A stretch of 64,000 bases of DNA, taken from positions 29,308-93,307 of the forward strand of contig CAJOIQ010000008.1 of assembly GCA_905234795.1 (NCBI GenBank). The letters run 5' to 3'. Position 1 is the stretch's first letter. Every line of letters begins with the position of its first letter. Source of the stretch: an uncultured Bacteroidales bacterium (GTDB lineage Bacteria > Bacteroidota > Bacteroidia > Bacteroidales > UBA932). Shown here piece by piece: positions 36,345-46,279 of this stretch. The notes beneath the pieces were generated by a model that had not been told where the DNA came from, did not search any database, and saw only the letters and a program-made list of their open reading frames with translations. The position numbers and the translations under genes are program-made.

Positions 36345-37553
36345 ATGTTCAGTATAGAGAGTTTTATTGCAGAGAGCGTCACCGGCCGCAAGGAAAGTTT
36401 CTTTGCCCGGGACCTGGAGGAGCATAAGGAGGAAATCCGCGCCCAGATAGCCGGGAAAAAGGTGTGCGTCATTGGCGGCGCCGGTTCCATCGGCAGCGCC
36501 TACATCAAGGAACTGGTCAAATTCGGCCCCGCTTCCCTTACAGTGGTGGACCTGAGCGAGAACGGCCTGGCCGAGCTCACGCGGGACCTCCGTTCCACCC
36601 AGGGCATCCCCATGCCGGAGGTTTACCGCACCTACGCCCTCAATTTTGCCGATCCCATTTTCGAGCGCATCTTCCGGGAGGAGGAAGGCTTCGACATTGT
36701 AGCCAATTTTAGCGCCCACAAGCATGTGAGGAGCGAAAAAGACAAATACGCCGTGCAGGCCCTCATGGAGAACAACGACATCAAGGCCGCCGGCCTGATG
36801 GACCTGCTGTGCGAATATCCCCCTCAGCATTTCTTCTGCGTGAGCACGGACAAGGCCGCCAATCCCGTGAACGTGATGGGCGCCAGCAAGCGCATCATGG
36901 AGGACCTTATCATGGCCTACAAGGACCGTTTCAAGGTAACCACCGCGCGTTTTGCCAACGTGGCCTTCAGCAACGGTTCCCTGCCCGACGCCTGGATTCA
37001 GCGCCTACGCCGCCGTCAGCCCCTGGCCGCCCCCAAGGACGTCCTCCGCTACTTCGTCTCCCCCGCCGAGAGCGGCCAGATTTGCCTGATGGCCTGCATC
37101 CTGGGCCACAGCGGAGAAATCTTCTTCCCGCGCCTGCAGGAGAACCAGATGAAGACATTCTCCCAGATTTGCGACGCTTTCCTGGAGGCCAACGGCCTGG
37201 TCAAGAAGGAATTCAGCAACGACGCCGATGCCCGCGCCTTCGCTGCCGCCATGCCGGAAGGAAGCAAGGAATATCCCGTGGTGTACAGCCTGAGCGATAC
37301 CACCGGAGAGAAGAGTTTCGAGGAATTCTATGTCCCCGGAGAAAAACTGGACATGGACCGGTTCTCCTCCCTGGGCGTCATCCTGGAAAGCCCCCGAAAA
37401 ACGGCCGCCGAGGTACGTGCCTTCCTGAATGGACTGGAAGCCCTCTTTGCCAACCCGGATTTTACCAAAGAAGAGGTTGTGCAGGCCATCAAGCGCTTTA
37501 TCCCTAACTTCGAACATGAGGAAAAGGGGAAGAACCTGGATCAAAAGATGTAA
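36345..37553 (+). CDS. legB: NAD-dependent nucleotide-sugar 4,6-dehydratase (LegB-like, Polysacc_synt_2)
   Basis: GKKVCVIGGAGSIGSAYIKELVKFGPASLTVVDLSENGLAELTRDL; HKHVRSEKD; first gene of nonulosonate cluster. Confidence 0.75.
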   Translation: MFSIESFIAESVTGRKESFFARDLEEHKEEIRAQIAGKKVCVIGGAGSIGSAYIKELVKFGPASLTVVDLSENGLAELTRDLRSTQGIPMPEVYRTYALNFADPIFERIFREEEGFDIVANFSAHKHVRSEKDKYAVQALMENNDIKAAGLMDLLCEYPPQHFFCVSTDKAANPVNVMGASKRIMEDLIMAYKDRFKVTTARFANVAFSNGSLPDAWIQRLRRRQPLAAPKDVLRYFVSPAESGQICLMACILGHSGEIFFPRLQENQMKTFSQICDAFLEANGLVKKEFSNDADARAFAAAMPEGSKEYPVVYSLSDTTGEKSFEEFYVPGEKLDMDRFSSLGVILESPRKTAAEVRAFLNGLEALFANPDFTKEEVVQAIKRFIPNFEHEEKGKNLDQKM

Positions 37554-37554
37554 G

Positions 37555-38700
37555 ATGCAATACAAGGAAATTACCGATTTCGTACATGAACTGTACGGCA
37601 CAAAGGAGTTTGTTCCCCTGAGTGTCCCGCAGTTCGCCGGAAATGAGAAAAAATACCTAGAGGAGTGCATAGACACCACCTTCGTTTCCAGCGTGGGCCC
37701 CTTCGTGGACCGTTTCGAGAAAGAGATTGCCGCCTATACCGGCGCCGCCCGCGCCGTGGTGTGCGTGAGCGGAACCAACGCCCTGCACATGTCCCTGATG
37801 CTGACCGGGGTTCAGCGGGACGACGAAGTCCTCACCCAGGCCCTCACCTTCATCGCCACCTGCAACGCCATCAGCTATATCGGCGCACATCCCGTATTCC
37901 TGGATGTGGACAAGAGTACCCTGGGCCTTTCTCCCGACGCCGTGAAGGCGTGGCTGGAGGCCAACGCCGAACTGCGCGCCGACGGCTGCTACAACCGCCG
38001 CACCGGTCGCCGCGTAAAAGCCTGCGTGCCCATGCACACTTTCGGCCATCCCGTGCGCATCAGGGAAATCGTGGACGTCTGCCGGAAATGGCAGGTTGAG
38101 GTGGTGGAAGACGCCGCCGAGAGCATCGGCAGCCTCTATAAAGGGCAGCACACCGGCACCTTTGCCAAGATCGGCGCCCTCAGCTTCAACGGCAACAAGA
38201 CCATCACCACCGGCGGCGGCGGCATGCTGCTGTTCCAGGATCCCGCCGTGGGAGAACACGCCAAGCACCTCACCACCCAGGCCAAGGTGCCGCACCGCTG
38301 GGAATTCCGCCACGACGAAATAGGATACAACTACCGCATGCCCAATATCAATGCAGCCCTGGGATGCGCCCAGCTGGAGAATCTGGACCGCTTTATCGAA
38401 AGCAAGCGCCAGATAGCATCGGCCTATGCCGCCTTCTTCAAGGACATCCCCGGCGTGCAGTTCTTCACGGAACCCGAAGGCTGCCGCTCCAATTACTGGC
38501 TCAACGCCATCATCCTGGAAAACCGCGAGGCCCGCGACGCTTTTCTGGAATACAGCAACGACAACGGCGTGATGACGCGTCCCGTGTGGGAGCTCATGAA
38601 CCGCCTTCCCATGTTCGAGAACTGCGAGACCGACGGCCTGGCCAATACCGTCTGGCTGGCCGACCGCATTGTGAATATCCCCAGCAGCGCCAAGGTATGA
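37555..38700 (+). CDS. legC: LegC-family aminotransferase (DegT/DnrJ/EryC1)
   Basis: FVPLSVPQFAGNEKKYLEECIDTTFVSSVGPFVDRFEKEIAAYTGAARAV; VVEDAAESIGSLYKGQHTGTFAKIGALSFNGNKTITTGGGGM. Confidence 0.87.
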   Translation: MQYKEITDFVHELYGTKEFVPLSVPQFAGNEKKYLEECIDTTFVSSVGPFVDRFEKEIAAYTGAARAVVCVSGTNALHMSLMLTGVQRDDEVLTQALTFIATCNAISYIGAHPVFLDVDKSTLGLSPDAVKAWLEANAELRADGCYNRRTGRRVKACVPMHTFGHPVRIREIVDVCRKWQVEVVEDAAESIGSLYKGQHTGTFAKIGALSFNGNKTITTGGGGMLLFQDPAVGEHAKHLTTQAKVPHRWEFRHDEIGYNYRMPNINAALGCAQLENLDRFIESKRQIASAYAAFFKDIPGVQFFTEPEGCRSNYWLNAIILENREARDAFLEYSNDNGVMTRPVWELMNRLPMFENCETDGLANTVWLADRIVNIPSSAKV

Positions 38701-39797
38701 AAAGAAGGATAGCCGTGGTTACCGCCACCCGGGCCGAATACGGCCTCCTGCGCCGGACTGTAGAAGCCCTGCGCGCAGAAGCCTGCTTCGACGTGAAGCT
38801 GGTGGTGACCGGCACGCATCTGAGCCCGGACTTCGGGGAAACCTGGAAGCAGATAGCCGAGGACGGCGTCCGCATAGACTGCAAGGTGGATTACCTGTCC
38901 AAGGACCGTTCCCCTGCAGGCATTGCGCGGGAAGCGGGCCGATGCGCCGAACTTTTTGCCGATACCTTCGCGGCCATGAAGCCGGACCTGGTGCTGGTAC
39001 TGGGAGACCGGTATGAGCTCCTGCCCATCTGCTCAAGCGCCCTGGTGCTGGGTATCCCCGTAGCCCATATTGCCGGCGGAGAACGCACGGAAGGAGCTAT
39101 TGACGACGCCGTGCGCAATGCCGTCACCATGCTCTCCACCGTCCATTTTCCCAACAGCCCGGAGGCCGCCGAAGCCATCATCCAGATGCGCGGCAGCGCC
39201 CAGAACGTCTTCGAGGTGGGAGAACCCGGAGCCGAGAACATCCTCAAGGCCACCCTCCCTTCCCGCGAAGAGCTGGCCTCCCGGCTGGGCCTGGACGCTG
39301 CCAAGCCCTGGGTCCTGGCCACCCTGCATCCCGAAACCCGGGAATCCGAAGCATACAACCTGGACATGGCCCGCGCCATGCTGGAGGTGCTGGGGCAGCT
39401 TAAGGGCCATGAGGTGGTGCTCACCAAAGCCAATGCCGATCCCTGCGGGGAAAAGATGAACGCCCTCTATACCACCGCCAAGGGCCTGCATATGTACGCG
39501 TCCCTGGGCCAGAACGGCTATCTGGGCCTGATGAAAGAGGCCGTCTTCGTCATCGGCAATTCCAGCAGCGGAGTCATCGAAGCCCCGCTCTTCGGCACGC
39601 CCGTGGTGAACATCGGCCACCGGCAGACCGGCCGCCGCATGAGCCCCTGCGTCATCCCCTGCGAAGCCACCGCAACCGACATCCAACGGGCCGTGAACGC
39701 CATCCATGGCCGTTTCCAACCCGACATCCTTCCCGGCACCGGCCACACGTCGGAGCTCATCGTCAAGTATCTTAAAGCCTATTTCCATGAAAGCTAA
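38697..39797 (+). CDS. legG: UDP-N-acetylglucosamine 2-epimerase (hydrolysing), NeuC/LegG-like
   Basis: KRRIAVVTATRAEYGLLRRTVEAL; IAHIAGGERTEGAIDDAVRNAVTMLS-type motif. Confidence 0.87.
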   Translation: MKRRIAVVTATRAEYGLLRRTVEALRAEACFDVKLVVTGTHLSPDFGETWKQIAEDGVRIDCKVDYLSKDRSPAGIAREAGRCAELFADTFAAMKPDLVLVLGDRYELLPICSSALVLGIPVAHIAGGERTEGAIDDAVRNAVTMLSTVHFPNSPEAAEAIIQMRGSAQNVFEVGEPGAENILKATLPSREELASRLGLDAAKPWVLATLHPETRESEAYNLDMARAMLEVLGQLKGHEVVLTKANADPCGEKMNALYTTAKGLHMYASLGQNGYLGLMKEAVFVIGNSSSGVIEAPLFGTPVVNIGHRQTGRRMSPCVIPCEATATDIQRAVNAIHGRFQPDILPGTGHTSELIVKYLKAYFHES

Positions 39798-40926
39798 CGA
39801 GCTCCGCACCCCCTGTTTTATCCTGGACGCCGATGTCCTTCGCGGGCTGTATCGCGGCTTCCGGGACGCCCTGGGCGCCCGCTTTGCGGCTTCCGAAGTG
39901 GCCTATTCCGTCAAGACCAATTCCAATCCCGCCCTGCTGCAGGTGCTGCTGGAAGAGGGAGCGGCGGCCGAGGTAGTATCGGATACCGAATATGACCTGG
40001 CCGCCTCGCTGGGATTCAAACGGATTGTGTTCAACGGCCCCGTCAAAGGCAAGGAACACTTCTTTAGGGCCCTGCAGGACGGACAAACGGTGAATATAGA
40101 CAGCAAGCGGGAACTGGACTGGCTGGAAGAGCTTCCCTCCGGCGTGCAGGCTTCCGTGGGCCTTCGCGTGAACGTGCCGCTTCCCGAAGACGAGACCTTC
40201 AGCCGTTTCGGCTTCGGTGAGGAGGAACTCTCGCAGGCCATCGGCCGCATCCGCGCCCTTCCCAACGTACAGCTGAGCGGCCTGCACCTGCACCGCACCT
40301 CCCACACCCGCAGCCTGGAAGTTTACGCCGCCATCGCCGCCAAAGCAGCCAAGGTACTGAAAACCTATGACTTGCAGCCCGACTACATTGACATCGGCGG
40401 CGGCTACTTCGGTTCCATGCCCGGCAAACCCACGTTTGAGGACTATGCCGCCACGCTGGCCGAATGGCTCAAGGATTTCCCCGGAGCCCGCATCATCGTG
40501 GAGCCTGGAAACGCCCTCTGTGCCGGCGCGTTTTCGTTCCTGTCCAGCGTGCTGGATGTGAAGACCATCGGCACAGAAACCGTAGTGGTGTGCGACGGCA
40601 GCCGCAACGACGTGGATCCCTTCTTCCGCAAATCCGACTATTTTAAAACCTTCCCCACGGTGGAGTCCGGCAGGCCCCTTGCCCCCAGCCAGACGGTGGT
40701 GGGCGGCACCTGCCTGGAAAACGACCGCCTCTTCACCCTGGAGAACGGTCCGGCACTGCGTCCCGGAGACCGCATTGCCTTTGCCAACACAGGGGCCTAT
40801 ACCATGGCCCTCAGTCCCCTGTTCATCCGCTATTTCCCGCGGGTATATGTCCTGGAAGACGGAGAATACCGCCTGGCCAGCGAACAGTGGAAAGCCCAAG
40901 ATTACTTAAATGCCTATGGAATATAA
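39787..40926 (+). CDS. Group-IV (LysA-like) PLP-dependent decarboxylase
   Basis: ELRTPCFILDADVLRG...VAYSVKTNSNPALLQVLLEEGAAAEVVSDTEYDLA; DIGGGYFGSMPGKPTFEDY; VVEPGNALCAGAF-type motif. Confidence 0.82.
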   Translation: MKANELRTPCFILDADVLRGLYRGFRDALGARFAASEVAYSVKTNSNPALLQVLLEEGAAAEVVSDTEYDLAASLGFKRIVFNGPVKGKEHFFRALQDGQTVNIDSKRELDWLEELPSGVQASVGLRVNVPLPEDETFSRFGFGEEELSQAIGRIRALPNVQLSGLHLHRTSHTRSLEVYAAIAAKAAKVLKTYDLQPDYIDIGGGYFGSMPGKPTFEDYAATLAEWLKDFPGARIIVEPGNALCAGAFSFLSSVLDVKTIGTETVVVCDGSRNDVDPFFRKSDYFKTFPTVESGRPLAPSQTVVGGTCLENDRLFTLENGPALRPGDRIAFANTGAYTMALSPLFIRYFPRVYVLEDGEYRLASEQWKAQDYLNAYGI

Positions 40927-41914
40927 CCTGCTTTGCTGCAATGTGGGCCGTCGAGGCCGCCTGATGAAGGATTTCCGGCAATCGCTTGCCGGGAAAGGTC
41001 TGGTGGTAGGAACCGACAACTGGAGCGTGGCCCCCGCCATCTTCCTGGCCGACAAAATGTACGTGACGCCCAAGATTACAGACCCGCACTATATGGAAGA
41101 GGTCTTCTCCATCTGTGAGAAGGAGAAGATCCGGGCCGTGGGCACGTTCATCGACCCCGAGATCGAGGTACTGGCCGCCCACCGGGAGGAATTCCTGGCC
41201 AAGGGCATCCTGCCCCTGTGCCCTTCCCTTCATACGGCGCAGCTGTGCATGGACAAGTACCTGATGTTCAAGCATCTTCGTGAACATGGCGTGAGAACGG
41301 TACTCACCTACCGCACGCTGGCCGACTTCCAGGCCGGCCTGGGCGCCGGGGAAATCGACTTCCCCGTGTTCATCAAGCCCGTGAAAGGCAGCGGCAGCGT
41401 GGGCGCCCGCAAGGTGAACGATATGGAAACCCTCAAGGATCTCTTTGCCGAAGGGGCCCACGACTACATTATCCAGGAACTCATGACCCAGGGAGACTGC
41501 GACGCCGACGTTTACGTGGACTGCATCTCCCATGAGGTGGTTTCCGTCTTCAGCAAGCGCAAGATCGAGACCCGCATCGGCGGCGCCTCCAAGACCATCA
41601 GCTTCAAGGACCCGTCCCTCTTTGCCTTTGTGCAGGAAGTGGCGGCCGTGCTGGAGCTCAGCGGCCCCAACGACATGGACTTCTTCTACAAGGACGGCCA
41701 GTGGTATCTGTCAGAGATCAATCCCCGCTTCGGAGGAGCCTATCTGCACGCCTACGGCGCAGGGGTGGACTTTGTGAAATACATCCTGCAGAACATGGAC
41801 GGAAAGGCCTGCACGCCCGAAATCGGCCAGTACGACGAAGGCGTCCTCATGCTCATGTACGACGACGTGGTCATTGCCCGGGAGGCCGATTTATTAAGGG
41901 ACTACCATGACTAA
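40917..41914 (+). CDS. ATP-grasp domain protein (carbamoyl-phosphate synthase-like fold)
   Basis: DFPVFIKPVKGSGSVGARKVND, YIIQELMTQGDCDADVYVD, SGPNDMDFFYKDGQWYLSEINPRFGG. Confidence 0.87.
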
Positions 41915-42905
41915 GACCTTCATCATAGCCGAAGCCGGAGTGAACCACAACGGCCGCCTGGACCTGGCGTTGAAGCTTTGCGACGCCGCCAGGGCCGCCG
42001 GGGCCGATGCCGTCAAGTTCCAGACATGGGTAACGGAGAAAATCATTGTCCCCGATACCCAGAAGGCCGATTACCAGAAAGCCAACAGCGGCGCCGGAGA
42101 GTCTCAGTTCCAGATGCTCAAGGCGCTGGAGCTGGGCTACGACCAGTTTGCCCAGATCAAGGCCTACTGCGATTCCATCGGCATCACCTTCCTTTCCACC
42201 GGAGACAATCCGGAGGACGTGGACTTCCTGCTGGGGCTGGGCATGCCGCTGGTAAAGATAGGCTCCGGAGACATCACCAACATTCCCCTGCTGCGCCACA
42301 TAGGTGCCTGCGGGAAGCCCGTCATTCTGTCCACGGGAATGGCCGATATGGCCATGGTCCGCAAAGCTTATCAGACGCTGCAAGACGCTGGAGCCAAGGA
42401 GATTACGGTGCTGCACTGCACCACCAACTACCCTTGCCCGCCGCAGGAGGTGAACCTCAAGGCCATGCTCACCATGCAGGCCGAACTGGGCTGCCCGGTG
42501 GGCTATTCGGACCACACGCTGGGAACCGAGGTTCCCGTGGCCGCCGTGGCCCTGGGCGCCACCGTCATTGAGAAACACCTTACCCTGGACCACAAGATGG
42601 ACGGCCCGGACCACGCCGCCTCCATGGAACCCGGGGACTTCAAGGAAATGTGCCGCCAGATTCGCGCCATCGAGGTGGCGCTGGGCAGCGGTGTCAAGGA
42701 ACCCAATGCCAGCGAGAAAGCCATCTCCGGCGTGGTGCTCAAACGCATCGTGGCCGCCAGGGACATCGCGGCAGGAGAAGTATTATCGGCCCAAAACCTG
42801 GCCCTGAAACGCGCTCCTGAAGGCCTGAGTGTGGACCATTGGGACGAAGTATGCGGGAAGAAAGCCCCGCGGGACTATCATAAAGACCAAGCCATCGAGC
42901 TATGA
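41907..42905 (+). CDS. legI: Nonulosonate synthase (NeuB/LegI family)
   Basis: TFIIAEAGVNHNGRLDLALKLCDAARAAGADAVKFQT; LHCTTNYPCPPQEVNL; VGYSDHTLGTEVPVAAVALGATVIEKHLTLD; C-terminal SAF-like domain. Confidence 0.92.
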   Translation: MTKTFIIAEAGVNHNGRLDLALKLCDAARAAGADAVKFQTWVTEKIIVPDTQKADYQKANSGAGESQFQMLKALELGYDQFAQIKAYCDSIGITFLSTGDNPEDVDFLLGLGMPLVKIGSGDITNIPLLRHIGACGKPVILSTGMADMAMVRKAYQTLQDAGAKEITVLHCTTNYPCPPQEVNLKAMLTMQAELGCPVGYSDHTLGTEVPVAAVALGATVIEKHLTLDHKMDGPDHAASMEPGDFKEMCRQIRAIEVALGSGVKEPNASEKAISGVVLKRIVAARDIAAGEVLSAQNLALKRAPEGLSVDHWDEVCGKKAPRDYHKDQAIEL

Positions 42906-43618
42906 AGACGCTCATTACCATCTGCGCCCGCGGAGGTTCCAAAGGAATCCCGGGCAAGAACATCAAGACCATCGCCGGAAAACCGCTGATGGCCTATACC
43001 GTTGACTGCGCCCGCAAGGTACAGCAGGCCATCGGCGCCGATATCATCGTATCCACGGACTCGGAAGAGATCCTGGCCGTAGCGGCCTCCCTGGGGCTGG
43101 AAACCCCTTACCGCCGTCCCGCCGAACTGGCCAATGACACCTGCGGCAAGCTGGACGCCATAGACCATGCCTGGCGCTGGGCCGAGGATCATTTTGGCTG
43201 CCGTTACGACTATGTGCTGGACCTGGACTGCACCGCCCCTCTGCGCACGCTGGAGGATGTCCTGGAAGGGTTCAAGCTCTTGGAGGCCGATCCCAAGGCC
43301 CTGGACCTTTTCTCCGTGAGCCCCGCCGGCCGCAACCCCTACTTCAATATGGTGGAGCAGAAGGAGAGCGGGTATTTTGACCTGGTGTGCGACGGCAGCG
43401 CCTTCACCAGCCGACAGAGCGCGCCCAAGGTGTACGACATGAATGCGTCATACTATATCTATCGGCGCAAGTTCTTCGAGGAAGGACGCCGGGATCCCAA
43501 CACTCCCCTTTCGCTGGTCTATGTGATGCCGCACCGCTGCTTCGACCTGGACGAGCCCGCCGACTTCGACTACCTGGAGTATCTGCTGGAAAACGGCAAA
43601 CTGGGATTTGCATTATGA
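42902..43618 (+). CDS. legF: CMP-nonulosonate cytidylyltransferase (NeuA/LegF family)
   Basis: LITICARGGSKGIPGKNIKTIAGKPLMAYTVDCAR; VLDLDCTAPLRTLEDV. Confidence 0.9.
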   Translation: MKTLITICARGGSKGIPGKNIKTIAGKPLMAYTVDCARKVQQAIGADIIVSTDSEEILAVAASLGLETPYRRPAELANDTCGKLDAIDHAWRWAEDHFGCRYDYVLDLDCTAPLRTLEDVLEGFKLLEADPKALDLFSVSPAGRNPYFNMVEQKESGYFDLVCDGSAFTSRQSAPKVYDMNASYYIYRRKFFEEGRRDPNTPLSLVYVMPHRCFDLDEPADFDYLEYLLENGKLGFAL

Positions 43619-44520
43619 AAGTATTAATGGTAGGACTGGGCTCCATCGCCCGTAAACATATCGCCGCCCTGCGGCAGATAGACCCTGCGGTGCAGCTGGT
43701 GGCGTGGCGCAGTTCCCGCTCCGGCGCTTCCGTAGAGGGCGTAGCCGATGTCTACAGCCTGCCGGTGGGAGAAACCTTCGACTTTGCCATCGTATCCAAC
43801 CCCACCTCCTGCCACGCCAATACCGTGCGGGAACTGCTGGCGCTGAACATTCCACTCTTCATTGAGAAACCGCTCTTTTCCAGCCTAGGACAGGAGAAAC
43901 TGCTGGAAGAAATCCGCCGGCGCGGCGTACTCACGTACGTGGCCTGCAACATGCGCTTCATGGATACGCTGCAGTACCTGCACGCCCACGTGGGAGAATT
44001 GAAAGTGAACGAGGTCAATGTGTACTGCGGCTCGTATCTGCCGGATTGGCGTCCTGGCACCGACTGGCGGGGCAGTTACAGCGCCCGCCCGGAACTGGGC
44101 GGCGGCGTGCACTTAGACCTCATCCACGAGCTGGATTACGTGTGTTGGATCTTCGGCCGGCCGGACTCCTGCCACAAGCGGCTCCGCAGCCGGTCCACCC
44201 TGGGCATTCCGGCGGTGGACTATGCCAACTACTGCCTGGAATATCCGCATTTCGCCGTTTCCGTGGTCCTCAACTATTACCGAAAGGATTACAAGCGCAC
44301 GATGGAGATAGTGGCCGACGGAACCACCTGGACGGCCAATCTGGAAAACGGAGACATCACCGACGAAACGGGCCGGGTACTCTTCCGGACCGCCCAGAAG
44401 CCCAATGAGGATTATCTGGCGCAGATGCGCTGGTTCGTCTCTATGGTAGAGGCCCGTTCCACGCACTGTGACAACGATGTTTTTGAAGCTTACGAAGTAT
44501 TGAAATTATGCTTGGAATAA
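43615..44520 (+). CDS. Gfo/Idh/MocA-family oxidoreductase
   Basis: MKVLMVGLGSIARKHIAALRQ; FIEKPLFSSLGQEKLLEEIRRRG; GGGVHLDLIHELDYVCW. Confidence 0.85.
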   Translation: MKVLMVGLGSIARKHIAALRQIDPAVQLVAWRSSRSGASVEGVADVYSLPVGETFDFAIVSNPTSCHANTVRELLALNIPLFIEKPLFSSLGQEKLLEEIRRRGVLTYVACNMRFMDTLQYLHAHVGELKVNEVNVYCGSYLPDWRPGTDWRGSYSARPELGGGVHLDLIHELDYVCWIFGRPDSCHKRLRSRSTLGIPAVDYANYCLEYPHFAVSVVLNYYRKDYKRTMEIVADGTTWTANLENGDITDETGRVLFRTAQKPNEDYLAQMRWFVSMVEARSTHCDNDVFEAYEVLKLCLE

Positions 44521-45263
44521 AAGACAAAACCGTGATTGTGACCGGAGGCTGTGGTCTCATCGGCCGGGAAATCGTGAAAGAACTCAAGGAAGCCGGTGCC
44601 CGCGTGATCAACGCCGACATTGCCCTGGAGACGTCCCCGGAGGCCCTCACCTACAAGCTGGACCTTTCCTCCAACGCCTCCATCGACGGTCTGGTGGCCT
44701 TCGCCAGGGAGCATTGCGGCCGTATTGACGCCCTCATCAACAGCGCCTATCCCCACACCCGGGACTGGAGCGACTATTTCTTTGAGGAAGAGCCCTTCGA
44801 GCACTTCAAAAAGAACGTGGAGCTGCAGCTGGACAGCGTGTTTTACCTGGACCAGCAGGTAGCCAAAGTGATGATGGACCAGAAAAGCGGCTCCATCGTA
44901 AACTTCGGCTCCATCTACGGCATTGTGGGCAACGACTTCACCATCTACGAGGAGTACGGCGGCACCTCCACCGGAGCCTACTGCGCCATCAAGGGCGGCA
45001 TCATCAATTTCACGCGCTACCTGGCCAGTTACCTGGGCAAGTGGAACATCCGCGTGAACTGCGTATCCCCCGGCGGCGTCTTCGACCGCAACAGCAAAGA
45101 GCAGAACCAGATTTTCCTGCGCAACTATACCCATAAATGTCCCATGAAACGCATGGCCGAGCCCGAGGATATCGCCCCCGTGGCCATCTTCCTGGCCTCC
45201 GACATGGCCCGTTACGTTACCGGACAGAACATTGCCGCCGACGGCGGCTGGACAGCCATTTAA
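44508..45263 (+). CDS. ptmA: SDR oxidoreductase (PtmA-like)
   Basis: DKTVIVTGGCGLIGREIVKELKEAGARVI; NFGSIYGIVGNDFTIYEEYGGTSTGAYCAIKGGIINFTRYLASYLG. Confidence 0.8.
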   Translation: MLGIKDKTVIVTGGCGLIGREIVKELKEAGARVINADIALETSPEALTYKLDLSSNASIDGLVAFAREHCGRIDALINSAYPHTRDWSDYFFEEEPFEHFKKNVELQLDSVFYLDQQVAKVMMDQKSGSIVNFGSIYGIVGNDFTIYEEYGGTSTGAYCAIKGGIINFTRYLASYLGKWNIRVNCVSPGGVFDRNSKEQNQIFLRNYTHKCPMKRMAEPEDIAPVAIFLASDMARYVTGQNIAADGGWTAI

Positions 45264-45265
45264 GT

Positions 45266-46276
45266 ATGAACAACACCATTTCCATCCACACCAGCGTCCA
45301 GGAAGCCCTGGCCAAACTGGAAGACCTGAACTTCCAGACCCTGTTCGTACTCGCCGATGACGGCCGTATGATGGGCACCCTTACCGACGGTGACATCCGC
45401 CGCGGCATCATGGCCGGAAAAGGCGTGAACCAGACCGTAGAGGCCTTCATGCACCGCAGCTTCCGTTCCGTCATGGAGGGAGAACTGGACGTCGAATTCC
45501 TCAAAGCCTGCCGGGATAAATTCATCTACATCATCCCGGTACTGGATGCCGACGGAAAGCTCAAGGACACCATCAACCTCAAGGAGAAAAAGAGCATCCT
45601 CCCCGTAGACGCCGTACTGATGGCCGGCGGACAGGGAAAACGGCTTCGCCCTCTTACGGAAACCACCCCCAAGCCCCTGCTGAAAGTGGGCGGAAAGGCC
45701 ATCATCGACCACACCGTCGGGCGCTTGAAAGAGTACGGTATCGACCGTATCTGTGTAACCGTCAATTACCTGGCCGACCAGATGATTGCCCATTTCAAGG
45801 ACTGCCCCGGAGTAGAATGCGTCCAGGAGCAGGAATTCCTGGGCACCATCGGGTCCCTGCGCTTTGTCAAGGACCTGGCCGACGAAATCCTGGTGATGAA
45901 TTCCGACATCTTCACCCAGATAGATTTTGAAGCCTTCTACCTGCAGTTCCGTCACAGCGGGGCCGACATGTGCATAGCCACCACCCCCTACGACGTTACC
46001 ATCCCTTACGGCATCATGGACTTCCGCAACGGCCAGGTCAAGGGAATCAAGGAGAAGCCCGTTTTCAACTACTACGCCAATGCGGGCATCTACCTCATAA
46101 AGAAATCGGCCCTGAACCTTATCCCGGAAGGACGCGTATTCGATGCCACCGACCTGGTGAACGCCCTGGCGGCCAACGGCGGCAAGGTGGTCCACTTCCC
46201 CATCAACGGCATCTGGATTGATATCGGCAGCTTTGAGGAATACCAGAAGGCCTGCGAGCTGGTAGCCAGAGGATAA
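45266..46276 (+). CDS. ptmE: CBS-domain sugar nucleotidyltransferase (PtmE-like, predicted GDP-GlcN forming)
   Basis: CBS-like N-term GTLTDGDIRRGIMAGKGVNQTVEAFM; LPVDAVLMAGGQGKRLRPLTETTPKPLLKVGGKAIIDHTVGRL. Confidence 0.82.
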   Translation: MNNTISIHTSVQEALAKLEDLNFQTLFVLADDGRMMGTLTDGDIRRGIMAGKGVNQTVEAFMHRSFRSVMEGELDVEFLKACRDKFIYIIPVLDADGKLKDTINLKEKKSILPVDAVLMAGGQGKRLRPLTETTPKPLLKVGGKAIIDHTVGRLKEYGIDRICVTVNYLADQMIAHFKDCPGVECVQEQEFLGTIGSLRFVKDLADEILVMNSDIFTQIDFEAFYLQFRHSGADMCIATTPYDVTIPYGIMDFRNGQVKGIKEKPVFNYYANAGIYLIKKSALNLIPEGRVFDATDLVNALAANGGKVVHFPINGIWIDIGSFEEYQKACELVARG

Positions 46277-46279
46277 GTT

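Noticed and set aside
35700-36830. Extended 376-aa form of RmlC
   Set aside because: The recognisable RmlC sequence starts at the ATG at 36258-36260; the upstream part is antisense to legB.
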